Positions 26,488 through 36,289 of a stretch of 64,000 nt of DNA are shown here, piece by piece. The notes under the pieces were generated by a model. That model did not search any database, was not told the DNA's origin, and worked only from the letters and a program-made list of their open reading frames with translations. Source of the stretch: Burkholderiales bacterium (GTDB lineage: Bacteria; Pseudomonadota; Gammaproteobacteria; Burkholderiales; Burkholderiaceae_E); assembly GCA_947487165.1 (NCBI GenBank), contig CANKWX010000006.1, positions 21,708 through 85,707 on the forward strand, given 5' to 3'. The position numbers and the translations under genes were made by a program. Each line of letters opens with the position of its first letter. Position 1 is the first letter of the stretch.

Positions 26488-27312
26488 ACCCAGTTCGGCC
26501 GACCGGTCACGGGCCGCGCCCATCGCCTGGGCAACCACCGCATCAAGGCCACGGGCCTCGAATACCGACAGCGCCGCCGCGGTCGTGCCGCCCTTTGAGG
26601 TGACGCGTTCACGCAGAATCGCGACCGGCTCGCTCGATGCGCAGGCCAGCTGCGCCGCACCCGAGACGGTTTGCAACGCGAGCTGGCGTGACTGCTCCGG
26701 GCTCAGGCCCAGTCCGGTGCCGGCCGCAATCATCGACTCGATGAAGCGAAACACATAGGCGGGTCCGCTGCCGCTCAGCGCAGTGACCGCATCGAGCTGC
26801 GATTCGTCTTCGACCCAGACCGTCTGCCCGACGGCCTGCATGATCGACTCTGCGAGTCTGCGGTCAGCGCTGGTGCCGCCGGCGAGCATCGCCAGCCCGG
26901 TTGCGCCAAGCCCGATGAGTGCCGGTGTGTTCGGCATGGTCCGCACGATGCGCGAATAGCCGCCCAGCCAGCGCGACAGATCGGTGGCACGCACGCCCGC
27001 CGCCACCGAGATGATGAGTTGCGTGGCAATCCGGGGCGCCAAGGCGTCGACCGCCTCGTGCATCTGCTGAGGTTTGACCGCCAGGACAATCACGTCGGCC
27101 TGGCCGACATGGTCACCGCTGGCAGCATGGGTCGTGATGCCGAAGCGTGCGCCGAGCGCTTCACGCTGTGATGCAGACGGGTCGATTGCCTGCAGCGCTG
27201 CCGGTGCGGTGCCGCGGGCGATCAGGCCGCCGATCAGGGCGCTGGCCATATTGCCGGCCCCCACGAATACGATGCATGGCGATGACGTGTTTGAGTTGCT
27301 GGTGTCGTTCAT
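26470..27312 (-). CDS. proC: Pyrroline-5-carboxylate reductase
   Basis: A 280-residue enzyme, last step of proline synthesis. The N-terminal Rossmann motif is FVGAGNMASALIGGL. VLAVKPQQM and TMPNTPALIGLGATGLA are conserved, as is the C-terminal dimer/active-site helix ALSGSGPAYVFRFIESMIAAGTGLGL with VTSKGGTTAAALSVFE. It has about 10 extra N-terminal residues rich in Asn and Ser. The gene is convergent with ubiA and 36 bp downstream of murJ. Its last codons fall in the 13-bp repeats. Confidence 0.95.
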   Translation of the reverse strand: MNDTSNSNTSSPCIVFVGAGNMASALIGGLIARGTAPAALQAIDPSASQREALGARFGITTHAASGDHVGQADVIVLAVKPQQMHEAVDALAPRIATQLIISVAAGVRATDLSRWLGGYSRIVRTMPNTPALIGLGATGLAMLAGGTSADRRLAESIMQAVGQTVWVEDESQLDAVTALSGSGPAYVFRFIESMIAAGTGLGLSPEQSRQLALQTVSGAAQLACASSEPVAILRERVTSKGGTTAAALSVFEARGLDAVVAQAMGAARDRSAELGDEFGR

Positions 27313-27348
27313 TGAGCGTTTCGAATTGAGCGTTTCGATCAGAGAGGG

Positions 27349-28896
27349 TCAGGTTTTGCGCATGAATTGTCGCGGTCGCAGGCCAAGCGCGAGCAGGATG
27401 CCGAGATAAAGTGCTGCTGCGCCGCCGACCATGCCGAGCGCCAGCACAATGCGCAGCAGGGGCTCGGCCTTGAGGGCTACCCAGTCGAAGCGCGGCACGG
27501 CAAACCAGAGCAGCACCGCCATCGCCAGCAGCGCCACCACAAGCCGCGCCGAAAAGACCCCCCATCCTGGCCGCGGTGAGTAGATGCCCCGGCTCATGAG
27601 TCCGCCCAGCAAGAGGCCGGCATTGGCCAGTGCAGCGACCGAAATCGACAACGCAAGCCCGGCATGGGCGAAGATCGGCACGAAGATCAGGTTGAGCCCC
27701 TGCGTGATCGCCAGCACGACCAGCGCAATCCGAAACGGTGTGCGCACATCCTGCACACCATAAAACCCCGGCGCCAGAATCTTGACTGCAATCAGTCCGA
27801 ACAGGCCGATCGAATAGGCCAGCACTGCGCGGCTGGTCATGTCGAGGTCCTGGGCATCGAAGCGGCCGTAGTGAAAGAGCAGGGCGGTGAGCGGTTCGGC
27901 CATCAGTGCCATGCCGACCATGCAGGGCAGGGCGAGCAGCGCGGCCAGGCGCAGTCCCCAGTCGAGAAACTCGCTGTATTCCTGCCGCTTGCCGGCGGCA
28001 TTGGCCCGGGCAAGACTGGGCAGCAGCACGGTGCCAAGTGCGACGCCGAGCATCGCGGTCGGAAACTCCATCAGCCGGTCCGCAAACGACACCCAGGAGA
28101 CGCTGCCCGGGCCCAGCCGCGAGGCGATGTGGGTGTTGATGATCAGGCTGATCTGGGCCACCGAGACCGACAGCACGGCCGGCCCCATCTGCCGCATGAT
28201 CCGGCGCACATCGGCGTCACGCAGCGCGTCGCGCAGGTTGACGCCGATACGCGGCAGCATGCCGATGCGAAGCAGCGCCGGCACCTGCAGGGCGAGTTGC
28301 GCCACGCCGCCCACGACCACACCGACTGCCAGCGCATAGGTCGGCGGATCGATGTGCGGCGCCAGGAAAAGGGCTGCGCCGATGAAGGACAGATTGAGCA
28401 GCACCGGCGCGAAGGCGGGCACGGCGAACTGGCGCCAGGTGTTGAGCACCCCGGCGGCCAGCGCCACCATCGAAATCAGCAGGATGTAGGGAAACATCCA
28501 GCGGGTCATGATGACCGCGACATCGAAGCTCGCCGGATCGGCTCGCATGCCCGAGGCCATCGCCCAGACCAGCACCGGCGCCGCGATCACGCCTGCTGCC
28601 GACACCGCCACCAGCGCCCAGAAGAGCACGGTTGCGACCCGATCGAGCAGGCGGTGCATCTGATCCTCGTCACTGCCTTCGCGGGCGGCGGCCAGAATCG
28701 GCACGAAGGCCTGCGAAAACGCGCCTTCCGCGAACATTCGCCGCAGCAGGTTGGGCAGGCGAAAGGCCACGAAAAAAGCATCGGTCAGCGCCGAGGCACC
28801 GAATACCGTGGCGGTGAGGTTCTCCCGGATGAGGCCGGTGATCCGTGACAGCAGGGTCAGTCCGCTGACCGTAGCAGCCGATCGCAGCAGATTCAA
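27349..28896 (-). CDS. murJ: Lipid II flippase MurJ
   Basis: A 515-residue polytopic membrane protein (about 14 spans) that flips the peptidoglycan precursor lipid II. The opening [25 protein letters not shown] and [31 protein letters not shown] are family signatures. The start is TTG 28896, with GAGGGG about 8 bp upstream, which aligns exactly with the usual MNLL start; the frame open to 28947 is not conserved. It is divergent from rpsT, the standard proteobacterial order. Confidence 0.95.
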   Translation of the reverse strand: MNLLRSAATVSGLTLLSRITGLIRENLTATVFGASALTDAFFVAFRLPNLLRRMFAEGAFSQAFVPILAAAREGSDEDQMHRLLDRVATVLFWALVAVSAAGVIAAPVLVWAMASGMRADPASFDVAVIMTRWMFPYILLISMVALAAGVLNTWRQFAVPAFAPVLLNLSFIGAALFLAPHIDPPTYALAVGVVVGGVAQLALQVPALLRIGMLPRIGVNLRDALRDADVRRIMRQMGPAVLSVSVAQISLIINTHIASRLGPGSVSWVSFADRLMEFPTAMLGVALGTVLLPSLARANAAGKRQEYSEFLDWGLRLAALLALPCMVGMALMAEPLTALLFHYGRFDAQDLDMTSRAVLAYSIGLFGLIAVKILAPGFYGVQDVRTPFRIALVVLAITQGLNLIFVPIFAHAGLALSISVAALANAGLLLGGLMSRGIYSPRPGWGVFSARLVVALLAMAVLLWFAVPRFDWVALKAEPLLRIVLALGMVGGAAALYLGILLALGLRPRQFMRKT

Positions 28897-28930
28897 ACAG
28901 TCGCCCCTCGTCGGCCAGGACTCGGCCGTC

Positions 28931-28960
28931 TTGCGGGCTGTAAGCAAATCGACTTATACT
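28931..28960 (+). promoter_or_regulatory. Probable sigma-70 promoter of rpsT
   Basis: TTGCGG (28931-28936), an 18-bp spacer and TATACT (28955-28960). It gives an rpsT leader of about 100 bases, long enough for autoregulation by S20 as known in enterobacteria. Confidence 0.55.
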
Positions 28961-29068
28961 TCAAGGCTTTCCCTGATTCGGGTTTCGGTCCGGCTAGTCT
29001 GCTGTCAGCGAAGTCTGCGGCTTTTCCCGGACCCCACCAAAGCACCACCAAAGAAAAGAGATCTTCGC

Positions 29069-29332
29069 ATGGCCAACATCGCTTCGGCTCGCAAACGCGC
29101 CCGACAGGCTGTCAAGCAGAACGCCCACAACTCCAGTCTGCGTTCGCGCCTGCGCACCGCCATCAAGGCCGTTCGCAAGGCCGTCGCCACTGGCGACAAG
29201 GCAGCTGCTGCGGCACGTTTCCAGGCATCGACCAGCGTCATTGACTCGATCGCCGACAAGAACATCATCCACAAGAACGCAGCTGCCCGTCACAAGAGCC
29301 GCCTCGCGGCCGCCGTCAAGCGCATGGCTTGA
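29069..29332 (+). CDS. rpsT: 30S ribosomal protein S20
   Basis: An 87-residue, lysine/arginine/alanine-rich helical protein that binds 16S r[42 protein letters not shown] and [19 protein letters not shown] are classic S20. The start is ATG 29069 with AAAGAGA upstream. Divergent murJ lies upstream. Confidence 0.97.
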   Translation: MANIASARKRARQAVKQNAHNSSLRSRLRTAIKAVRKAVATGDKAAAAARFQASTSVIDSIADKNIIHKNAAARHKSRLAAAVKRMA

Positions 29333-29414
29333 TGCTTGACTGACGGCCCCGGGCCGGCATCGCGCCGGTCCTGTGCTGTCTGACCGGGCGTCTAAGGGCG
29401 GGCGCCTCAGTGCA

Positions 29415-29459
29415 GGCCTCAATCAAGCGGGGCCTCAATCAAGCAGGCCTCAACCAGGC
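29415..29459. repeat. Three short tandem repeats at the 3' end of the yggS-type gene
   Basis: GGCCTCAATCAAGC occurs at 29415-29428 and 29431-29444, and as GGCCTCAACCAGGC at 29446-29459. The period is 15-16 bp. The third copy covers the stop codon of the minus-strand gene. Confidence 0.7.
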
Positions 29460-30238
29460 GTTCTGGCGCCAAAAAGCGCACTGCCGACCCTCACCAAAGT
29501 GGCGCCCTCACAGATTGCCGCCTCCAGATCCGACGACATGCCCATCGACAGGGTGTCGATCGCGATCCCCTCGGCGAGAATTTTCCCGAAGACCTCCCGA
29601 ACCGCCGCGAACTGCTCGCGCTGAACCGCCACGTCGTCGCTTGGCGCCGGGATCGCCATGACGCCGCGCAGTTGCAGCCGTGGCATTGTCGAAACTGCCC
29701 TGGCCAGCGTGATCGCCTCATCCGGGCTGCAACCGCTCTTGCTCGCCTCGCCGCTCACATTGACCTGAATGCAGACCTGCAGCGGCGCAAGCTGCGCCGG
29801 GCGCTGCTCTGACAGGCGTTGTGCGATTTTTTCGCGCTCGATCGATTCGACCCAATCGAAATGCTCGGCAATCGGCCGGGTCTTGTTTGACTGGATCGGA
29901 CCAATGAAATGCCACTCGAGGCGATCGCCTGCCGACCGCCTGGACGGTCGCTCTGCCCACTGGTCATGACAGGTCGCCATCTTCGGCAGCGCTTCCTGCA
30001 AATAGCTCTCAGCGAACCTGCGTTGCCCATGGGTCGCCAGCGTCAGCACTGCCTCGGCATCGAAGGTCTTGCTCACCGCGAGCAGATCGATTGCCTCGGG
30101 TTTGCGGTCGCAGGCACGCGCCGCCTCGGCGATGCGGCTCAGTACCGCCGAGTGGCGATCGAGCAACGCGGGATGACCGTCTGTCGCGGCTGGCGACGGC
30201 TGTTCGGACGAGGCTGCCACAGGCGGCTGCGGGTTCAT
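29450..30238 (-). CDS. YggS/PLPBP family pyridoxal-phosphate homeostasis protein
   Basis: A 262-residue PLP-binding protein of the alanine racemase N-terminal fold. IDLLAVSKTF carries the PLP lysine. RFAESYLQEALPK, LEWHFIGPIQSNKTRPIAEHFDWVESIER, QVNVSGEASKSGC and MGMSSDLEAAICEGATLVRVGSALFG are family signatures. It helps keep vitamin B6 and amino-acid pools balanced and has no known catalytic activity. The N-terminus has about 25 extra Pro/Ser-rich residues. The start is ATG 30238, 40 bp from divergent pilT, a frequent pairing. Confidence 0.93.
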   Translation of the reverse strand: MNPQPPVAASSEQPSPAATDGHPALLDRHSAVLSRIAEAARACDRKPEAIDLLAVSKTFDAEAVLTLATHGQRRFAESYLQEALPKMATCHDQWAERPSRRSAGDRLEWHFIGPIQSNKTRPIAEHFDWVESIEREKIAQRLSEQRPAQLAPLQVCIQVNVSGEASKSGCSPDEAITLARAVSTMPRLQLRGVMAIPAPSDDVAVQREQFAAVREVFGKILAEGIAIDTLSMGMSSDLEAAICEGATLVRVGSALFGARTPG

Positions 30239-30278
30239 AAGATGCTCTTTGAGTTGCGGACCATTGGAAGGCATGGCT

Positions 30279-31322
30279 ATGGAAATTTCGGAACTGCTCG
30301 CGTTTGCGGTCAAGAACAAGGCCTCGGACCTGCACCTGTCGGCCGGCTTGCCGCCGATGATCCGGGTGCATGGCGATGTGCGTCGCATCAACCTGCCGCC
30401 GATGGAGCACGAGACCGTTCACAAGATGATGTACGACATCATGAACGACTCGCAGCGCAAGGACTACGAAGAAAACCTCGAATGCGACTTCTCCTTCGCG
30501 ATTCAGGGTCTGGCGCGTTTCCGGGTCAATGCCTTCCAGCAGCAGCGCGGCGCCGGTGCGGTCATGCGGACGATTCCGTCCAAGATCCTGACCCTCGAAG
30601 AACTCAATGCACCCAAGATCTTTGCCGAGCTCGCGATGCAGCCGCGCGGCCTGGTGCTGGTGACCGGTCCGACCGGCTCGGGCAAGTCGACCACGCTCGC
30701 GGGGATGGTCAATCATGTGAATGAAAATCTTCACGGCCATATCCTGACCGTTGAGGATCCGATCGAATTCGTTCACGACTCCAAGCGCTCGCTGGTCAAT
30801 CAGCGCGAGGTCGGGCCGCACACCCTGTCGTTCAACAACGCCCTGCGTTCGGCCCTGCGCGAAGACCCTGACGTGATCCTCGTGGGCGAGTTGCGTGACC
30901 TCGAAACCATCCGACTCGCGCTGACCGCGGCCGAAACCGGCCACCTCGTCTTCGGCACCCTGCACACCTCGAGCGCGGCCAAGACCATCGATCGTGTGAT
31001 CGACGTGTTTCCGGCCGCAGAAAAGGAGATGGTTCGCTCGATGCTGTCGGAGTCGCTCAAGGCGGTGATCTCGCAGACGCTGCTCAAGACCAAGGACAGC
31101 TCCGGGCGCATCGCGGCGCACGAGATCATGATCGGCACGCCGGCGATCCGCAATCTGATCCGGGAGGCCAAAGTCGCGCAGATGAATGCGTCGATCCAGA
31201 CCGGCGCCGCGGTCGGCATGCAGACCCTCGACCAGTGCCTGACCGATCTGGTCAAGCGCAACCTGATCTCGATGGCCGAGGCACGAGGTGCCGCCGCCAA
31301 CAAAGACAACTTTCCCGGCTGA
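30279..31322 (+). CDS. pilT: Type IV pilus retraction ATPase PilT
   Basis: A 347-residue hexameric ATPase that pulls back type IV pili, giving twitching motility and DNA uptake. It opens MEISELLAFAVKNKASDLHLSAGLPPMIRVHGD. Walker A is GPTGSGKST, the Asp box TVEDPIEFVH, Walker B VILVGELRDLET, the His box GHLVFGTLHT, and the C-terminal AIRNLIREAKVAQ, needed for retraction, is intact. The start is ATG 30279 (GGAAGG 7 bp upstream); ATG 30273 is too close to the ribosome-binding site. pilU follows after 18 bp. Confidence 0.96.
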   Translation: MEISELLAFAVKNKASDLHLSAGLPPMIRVHGDVRRINLPPMEHETVHKMMYDIMNDSQRKDYEENLECDFSFAIQGLARFRVNAFQQQRGAGAVMRTIPSKILTLEELNAPKIFAELAMQPRGLVLVTGPTGSGKSTTLAGMVNHVNENLHGHILTVEDPIEFVHDSKRSLVNQREVGPHTLSFNNALRSALREDPDVILVGELRDLETIRLALTAAETGHLVFGTLHTSSAAKTIDRVIDVFPAAEKEMVRSMLSESLKAVISQTLLKTKDSSGRIAAHEIMIGTPAIRNLIREAKVAQMNASIQTGAAVGMQTLDQCLTDLVKRNLISMAEARGAAANKDNFPG

Positions 31323-31340
31323 GTCCGGAGGTAACGCCGA

Positions 31341-32534
31341 ATGAGCAATCTCGACAGCCCGGCGTTCGATGGCGGCGACAGCATCGCCCGGACCCGCACC
31401 ATGGAGCGCGAGCAAGCCTCGCGCTTCCTGCAGGATCTTTTGCGACTGATGCTCAAGCGCGGCGGCTCCGATCTGTTTCTGACCGCAGAGTTTCCGCCTG
31501 CGGTCAAGATCGACGGCAAAGTCACACCGGTCTCGGGCGTGCCGCTCACGCCGCCGCACACCATGGAGTTGGCTCGCGCGCTGATGAGCGATCGTCAGGC
31601 TGCCGACTTCGAAGCCAACCGCGAACTCAACTTTGCGATCAACCCGACCGGAATCGGTCGTTTTCGGGTCAATGTGTTCATGCAGCTCGGACGCGTCGGC
31701 ATCGTGATTCGAACCATTCAAAGCCGCATCCCGACAATCGAGGAGCTTCGGCTGCCGCCGGCGATCGTCGACCTTTCGCTCAGCGGGCGCGGCCTGGTGC
31801 TGGTGGTGGGTGCGACCGGATCCGGCAAATCGACCACGCTCGCCGGCATGATCGGCCATCGCAACCGCAACAGCTTCGGTCACATCGTCACGATCGAGGA
31901 TCCGGTTGAATTCGTGCATCCCCATGCCAACTGCATCGTGACGCACCGCGAGGTCGGCGTCGATACCGACAGTTGGTCGATTGCTCTGAAGAACTCGTTG
32001 CGCCAGGCGCCAGACGTCATCATGATCGGCGAGATCCGCGATCGCGAGACCATGGATAACGCGATCGTGTTCGCCGAGACCGGGCATCTGTGCCTGGCCA
32101 CGCTGCATGCCAACAATGCCAACCAGGCGATCGACCGTGTGATCAACTTTTTCCCGGAAGAACGGCGCGCACAGGCCCTGATGGACCTGTCCCTCAACCT
32201 GCGTGGCATCGTGTCTCAGCGCCTTCTGCCCGACCAGTCGGGCACCGGTCGAGTGGTGGCAGTCGAGGTCATGCTCAACTCGCCGCTGATCAGCGACATG
32301 ATCTTCAAGGGCGAGGTGGCCGCGATTCGCGAGATCATCAAGCGATCAAGAGAGCAGGGGATGCAGACCTTCGATCAGGCGCTCTTTGACCTCTATGAAG
32401 ACAACCGCATCACGCTGGCCGATGCCCTGCGTCATGCCGATTCGGTCAATGATCTGCGTCTGACCATCAAGCTCAACAGCCGTCGCGGTCAGCGCGATGT
32501 CTATGCGGGCACCGAGAATCTAGGGATAGTGTGA
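31341..32534 (+). CDS. pilU: Type IV pilus retraction ATPase PilU
   Basis: A 397-residue PilT paralog, an accessory retraction motor. Walker A is GATGSGKSTTLAGM, the Asp box TIEDPVEFVHPHANCIVTHREVG, Walker B VIMIGEIRDRETM, and the His box GHLCLATLHANNANQAIDRV. The C-terminus (ALRHADSVNDLRLTIKL) is longer than in PilT, as usual for PilU. The N-terminus carries about 20 extra residues before the conserved MEREQASRFLQDLLRLML, so ATG 31401 is a possible alternative start. It is in an operon with pilT. Confidence 0.94.
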   Translation: MSNLDSPAFDGGDSIARTRTMEREQASRFLQDLLRLMLKRGGSDLFLTAEFPPAVKIDGKVTPVSGVPLTPPHTMELARALMSDRQAADFEANRELNFAINPTGIGRFRVNVFMQLGRVGIVIRTIQSRIPTIEELRLPPAIVDLSLSGRGLVLVVGATGSGKSTTLAGMIGHRNRNSFGHIVTIEDPVEFVHPHANCIVTHREVGVDTDSWSIALKNSLRQAPDVIMIGEIRDRETMDNAIVFAETGHLCLATLHANNANQAIDRVINFFPEERRAQALMDLSLNLRGIVSQRLLPDQSGTGRVVAVEVMLNSPLISDMIFKGEVAAIREIIKRSREQGMQTFDQALFDLYEDNRITLADALRHADSVNDLRLTIKLNSRRGQRDVYAGTENLGIV

Positions 32535-32598
32535 TCGCGCTCTGAGGGCCGTTCGACGACCGACGCACCGGATCGCCACAGTGGCCGCAGGGCTACAG

Positions 32599-32612
32599 CG
32601 CCACCGGTGGCG
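32599..32612. repeat. 14-bp perfect palindrome between convergent genes
   Basis: CGCCACCGGTGGCG lies between the pilU and rlmL stop codons. It lacks a loop and a T-run, so its role is unclear. Confidence 0.4.
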
Positions 32613-32618
32613 GGCGTG

Positions 32619-33800
32619 CTATTCGACTTGCTGCGGCTTGGGCGTTCGGGCCGATCCGGCCACCATCTCGAAGCGGAACAGGCGGCATTCGAGCGGGCCG
32701 TTAAAGAGCGGTGTGCGCTTTGAGGCTTTCAGGCGCAGCAGCCCGGGCAGCTCGAGATCGCTGGTAAAGAGGCAGACCGTCCAGCCGGCAAACTGAGTCT
32801 TCATGAGCGTGGCAAAGGCCGGCCAGAACTGCGCGGCCTGGGCAAACGACTGTCGCCCCTTGATGTCGAGCCGCTCGCCGTAAGGCGGATTGGCCAGCAG
32901 CATGCCCTTGTCGGCCGGTGCGGCATCGAGTCCCAGGACATCGCGCTGTCGCAATTGCACCCAGGCTGGGTCGACGCCGCTGCGGGCAAGGTTCGCGCGT
33001 GCCGCAGCCAGCGCGGCTTCCGAGACATCGGAGCCGAAGAGCGTCGCCGCCGCGGGAACCGGACGGGGCGACATCTGACGCATGCGCTGCCACTCGTTGC
33101 GATCGATGCCGCGCATGCGCTCAAAGGCAAAGGGGCGGCGCGCGCCAGGCGCGATGCCTGCAGCCTGCATCGCCGCTTCGATGATGATCGTGCCCGAGCC
33201 GCAGAAGGGATCGAGCAGCGGCATGCCCGGCTGCCATCCCGAGAGCGCCAGCAGGCCGGCCGCGAGATTTTCTTTCAGCGGTGCATCCGCGCCGTCGCGG
33301 CGCCAGCCTCGCTTGAAAAGCGATTCGCCCGACCAGTCGAGATAGAGCGTGCACTGGCTGGCATCGAGAAACACAAAGATTCGCCGGTCTGGGCGTTGGC
33401 GTTCGATCGACGGGCGCTCACCATAACGCTCGCGCAGCCGATCGACCACGCCGTCCTTGATGCGCAGCGTGGCGAACTGCAGGCTGTGCAGGGTCGAGCC
33501 GCTCGAGCTGATGTCGATGCGCAGTGATGCCATCGGTTCATGCCAGGTTTCCCAGGGCGTTTCACTGGCGATCCGATAGAGGTCGTCCTCGCTGCTGTAG
33601 GGGGCGCTGGCCACCTGCTGCAGGATGCGGCTGGCGATGCGCGAATGCAGATTGGCTGCCAGGCCGATGCGGGTATCGCCTTCAAACTGCACGCCCCCGG
33701 GCGGCTCGCCGAGGATGCCTGCGCCAAGCGCTCGCAGTTCGGTGGCAAGCGGGGCTTCGAGTCCTCGCGGGCAGGGAGCGAAAAACCGGATCAGGGCCAT
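32619..33800 (-). CDS. rlmL: 23S rRNA (guanine-N2)-methyltransferase, RlmL-type (THUMP domain)
   Basis: A 393-residue RNA methyltransferase. Residues 1-160 hold a ferredoxin-like/THUMP RNA-binding part ([23 protein letters not shown]). The SAM-binding motif is LLDPFCGSGTIIIEAA near 195, and the catalytic motif is LLANPPYGERLD, the N2-guanine methyltransferase signature. E. coli RlmKL is a fusion of this domain with RlmK; only the L half is present here, as in many betaproteobacteria. The predicted target is G2445 of 23S rRNA. It is the last gene of the minus-strand leuS cluster. Confidence 0.9.
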   Translation of the reverse strand: MALIRFFAPCPRGLEAPLATELRALGAGILGEPPGGVQFEGDTRIGLAANLHSRIASRILQQVASAPYSSEDDLYRIASETPWETWHEPMASLRIDISSSGSTLHSLQFATLRIKDGVVDRLRERYGERPSIERQRPDRRIFVFLDASQCTLYLDWSGESLFKRGWRRDGADAPLKENLAAGLLALSGWQPGMPLLDPFCGSGTIIIEAAMQAAGIAPGARRPFAFERMRGIDRNEWQRMRQMSPRPVPAAATLFGSDVSEAALAAARANLARSGVDPAWVQLRQRDVLGLDAAPADKGMLLANPPYGERLDIKGRQSFAQAAQFWPAFATLMKTQFAGWTVCLFTSDLELPGLLRLKASKRTPLFNGPLECRLFRFEMVAGSARTPKPQQVE

Positions 33801-33841
33801 GGGCGCTCAATCGCCCTGAAGCGTCAGGCCCGCCTGGGGCA

Positions 33842-34438
33842 TCAGGTTCGCTCCAGCGCGCGGGCGACAAAATCGAGCCGATCCTGGCCCCAGAAAGGCT
33901 CCCCGTCGACCACATACCAGGGCACACCGAACACCTGCCCGGCGATTGCCTCGTCGGTGTAGGTATCGAAGGCGGTGCGGGCGTCGTCTGCGCGAGCTTC
34001 GAGCGCAGCGGCATCAATGCCCTGTTCGGCCACGATTGCAGCGCGCGTCGGTGCATCGGCGATATTGCGGTCTTCGGCCCAGACTGCGCTCATGAAGGCG
34101 CCGGCGAGCGTCAGGGCGGACTCGGTGCCCAGCGCGAGATCGGCGGCGATGATCAGACGCGCGGCATCGTCGGGGGGTGCCGGAAAGAATTTGGGGTGCA
34201 GATTGAGCGGCACGCCGACATGGTCGCGCCAGCGCGGCAGCTCATGCAGCCGATAGGCCTGACGTTGCGGTGCACGCTTGGCGAGCGGCAGGCCGCCCGA
34301 TTGCGGAAAGACCCGCCCGAGATCGATCGGGCGCAGCAGCACCCGGGCACCGTTGGCATGGGCCATCGCAAGGAAGCGCTTGTGCCCGAGGTAGGACCAG
34401 GGTGACACCGGGCTCATGAAGTACTGAACAGTTTTCAT
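33842..34438 (-). CDS. DsbA/GST-kappa-like protein, 2-hydroxychromene-2-carboxylate isomerase family
   Basis: A 198-residue thioredoxin-fold protein with the helical insert of the HCCA isomerase/GST kappa family. YFMSPVSPWSYLGHKRF carries the Ser that replaces the DsbA cysteine; DAARLIIAADLALG, EDRNIADAP and VFGVPWYVVDGEPFWGQDRLDFVARAL are family features. It is probably glutathione-dependent. Homologs act in naphthalene-type degradation, but the housekeeping context here gives no support for a specific aromatic substrate. The start is ATG 34438, 14 bp after the hemJ stop. Confidence 0.88.
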   Translation of the reverse strand: MKTVQYFMSPVSPWSYLGHKRFLAMAHANGARVLLRPIDLGRVFPQSGGLPLAKRAPQRQAYRLHELPRWRDHVGVPLNLHPKFFPAPPDDAARLIIAADLALGTESALTLAGAFMSAVWAEDRNIADAPTRAAIVAEQGIDAAALEARADDARTAFDTYTDEAIAGQVFGVPWYVVDGEPFWGQDRLDFVARALERT

Positions 34439-34452
34439 CGGGTGTATCGGAC

Positions 34453-34869
34453 TCAGAAGGGTTTGATCACGACCAGCAGCACGATCGCCACCAGCAGCAG
34501 CACCGGCGCTTCGTTGAACCACCGATACCAGATGTGCGAGCGACGGTTCTCGCCGCGTTCGAAGCGCTTGATCATGGCGCCGCAGACATGGTGATAGCCG
34601 ATCAGCACGATCACCAGCGCCAGCTTGGCATGCATCCACGCGCCGCCAATGCCATAGCCCAGCCACAGCCACAGGCCGAACACGAGTGCCAGCACCATCA
34701 GCGGCATCATGAAGCGATAGAGCTTTCGGGCCATCAGCAGCAGTCGCGCGCGCTCTGCGATCGAGTCGGGCTCGACCATGGCAAGGTTGACCAGCACCCG
34801 GGGCAGATAGAACAGACCCGCGAACCAGCTGGTCACGAAGATGATGTGTAAGGATTTGACCCAGAGCAT
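34453..34869 (-). CDS. hemJ: HemJ-type protoporphyrinogen oxidase
   Basis: A 138-residue membrane protein with four hydrophobic segments. The opening MLWVKSLHIIFVTSWFAGLFYLPRVLVNL contains the conserved His of HemJ (COG1981), and KLYRFMMPLMVLALVFGLWLW and MHAKLALVIVLIGYHHVCG follow. HemJ oxidises protoporphyrinogen IX in haem synthesis in bacteria without HemG or HemY. Older annotations call it CopD family. It sits between proA and the GST-kappa-like gene. Confidence 0.9.
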   Translation of the reverse strand: MLWVKSLHIIFVTSWFAGLFYLPRVLVNLAMVEPDSIAERARLLLMARKLYRFMMPLMVLALVFGLWLWLGYGIGGAWMHAKLALVIVLIGYHHVCGAMIKRFERGENRRSHIWYRWFNEAPVLLLVAIVLLVVIKPF

Positions 34870-34912
34870 CCGAGGATTGTACCGGCACGGTGCCTCAGCT
34901 AAGTGCCTGAAC

Positions 34913-36205
34913 TCAGCGCCTGATCTGCCCCGAACCGAAGACCACCCACTTTTGCGAGGTCAGGCCGTCCAGGCCGACCGGCCCGCGGGCATGAAGCTTG
35001 TCGGTCGAGATGCCGATCTCGGCGCCCAGCCCGAACTCAAAGCCATCGGCAAAGCGGGTCGAGGCATTGATCATCACGCTGGCCGAATCGACCTCGCGCA
35101 CGAATCGAATCGCCCGCGAGTGGTTTTCGGTGACGATCGCATCGGTGTGCTGCGAGCCGTATCGGGTGATGTGTTCGATGGCGGCATCCAGGCCGTCGAG
35201 CACCCTGATCGACAGGATCGGCGCGAGGTACTCGGTCGACCAGTCTTGCTCGGTGGCGGGGATACAGGCGATGCCGGCTTTCGCAAGGATGGCGCGTGTG
35301 GCCTCGTCGCCGCGCAGCTCCACGCCCTTGTCGGCATAGATGCGGCAAAGCCTGGGCAGCACCTCGGCGGCCACCGCCTGGTGGACCAGCAGGGTTTCCA
35401 TGGTGTTGCACGGCGAATAGCGCTGGGTCTTGGCGTTGTCGGCGATGAGCACCGCCTTGTCGAGGTCGGCCTGGTCGTCGATATAGACATGGCAGATGCC
35501 GTCGAGGTGCTTGATCACCGGCACTTTGGCGTCGTTCGAGATGCGCTCGATCAGCGACTTGCCGCCGCGCGGCACGATCACGTCGACCCATTGCGGACTG
35601 GCGATCAGGGCGCCCACGGCAGCTCGGTCGGTGGTGGCGATGAGCTGCACACCGTCGGCCGGCAGGCCGGCCCCGACCAGGCCCTCGCGAATCAGTTCGG
35701 CGAGCGCTTTATTGCTGTGGATCGCCTCCGAGCCGCCTCGCAGGATGGTGGCATTGCCCGATTTGATGCACAGGCCGGCGGCATCGATGGTCACGTTCGG
35801 ACGCGACTCGTAGATGATGCCGATCACGCCCAGCGGCACCCGCATGCGGCCAACCTGAATGCCGGAAGGCCGCAGGCGCAGGTCGGTCATCTCGCCCACC
35901 GGATCGGCAAGGGCTGCGATCTGCTCCAGGCCCTGAGCCATCGATTCGATCACGTCGTGGGTCAGCGCCAGACGGTCGACGAAGGCGGCATCGTGGCCGG
36001 CCTGTCTTGCGGCGGCCAGATCGAGGGCATTGGCCTGCACGAGTGCGTCGGCATGACGCCGGATGCCCGCGGCACCGGCGAGCAGGGCGGCGTTTTTGGC
36101 GGCGCTGCTGGCGCGGGCCATCTCGCGGGCGCAGGCCCGGGCACGGGCGCCGACCTGATCGACATAGCGGGCGACATCGAGCGTCGGATCGGCAATCGTG
36201 TTCAT
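34913..36205 (-). CDS. proA: Gamma-glutamyl phosphate reductase
   Basis: A 430-residue enzyme of proline synthesis that reduces gamma-glutamyl phosphate with NADPH. Signatures are [53 protein letters not shown], the catalytic cysteine in [13 protein letters not shown], and [30 protein letters not shown]. The start is ATG 36205; the frame to 36277 is not conserved. With proC in the window, two of the proline pathway genes are present; proB is not. Confidence 0.96.
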   Translation of the reverse strand: MNTIADPTLDVARYVDQVGARARACAREMARASSAAKNAALLAGAAGIRRHADALVQANALDLAAARQAGHDAAFVDRLALTHDVIESMAQGLEQIAALADPVGEMTDLRLRPSGIQVGRMRVPLGVIGIIYESRPNVTIDAAGLCIKSGNATILRGGSEAIHSNKALAELIREGLVGAGLPADGVQLIATTDRAAVGALIASPQWVDVIVPRGGKSLIERISNDAKVPVIKHLDGICHVYIDDQADLDKAVLIADNAKTQRYSPCNTMETLLVHQAVAAEVLPRLCRIYADKGVELRGDEATRAILAKAGIACIPATEQDWSTEYLAPILSIRVLDGLDAAIEHITRYGSQHTDAIVTENHSRAIRFVREVDSASVMINASTRFADGFEFGLGAEIGISTDKLHARGPVGLDGLTSQKWVVFGSGQIRR

Positions 36206-36289
36206 GGTCGGAGCTCTCTCATTGCGGGATTCGATCGCATCGGGGTCTGGACGGGGTCTGATGTCGATCTGATTCAAATCTGATCCGGA

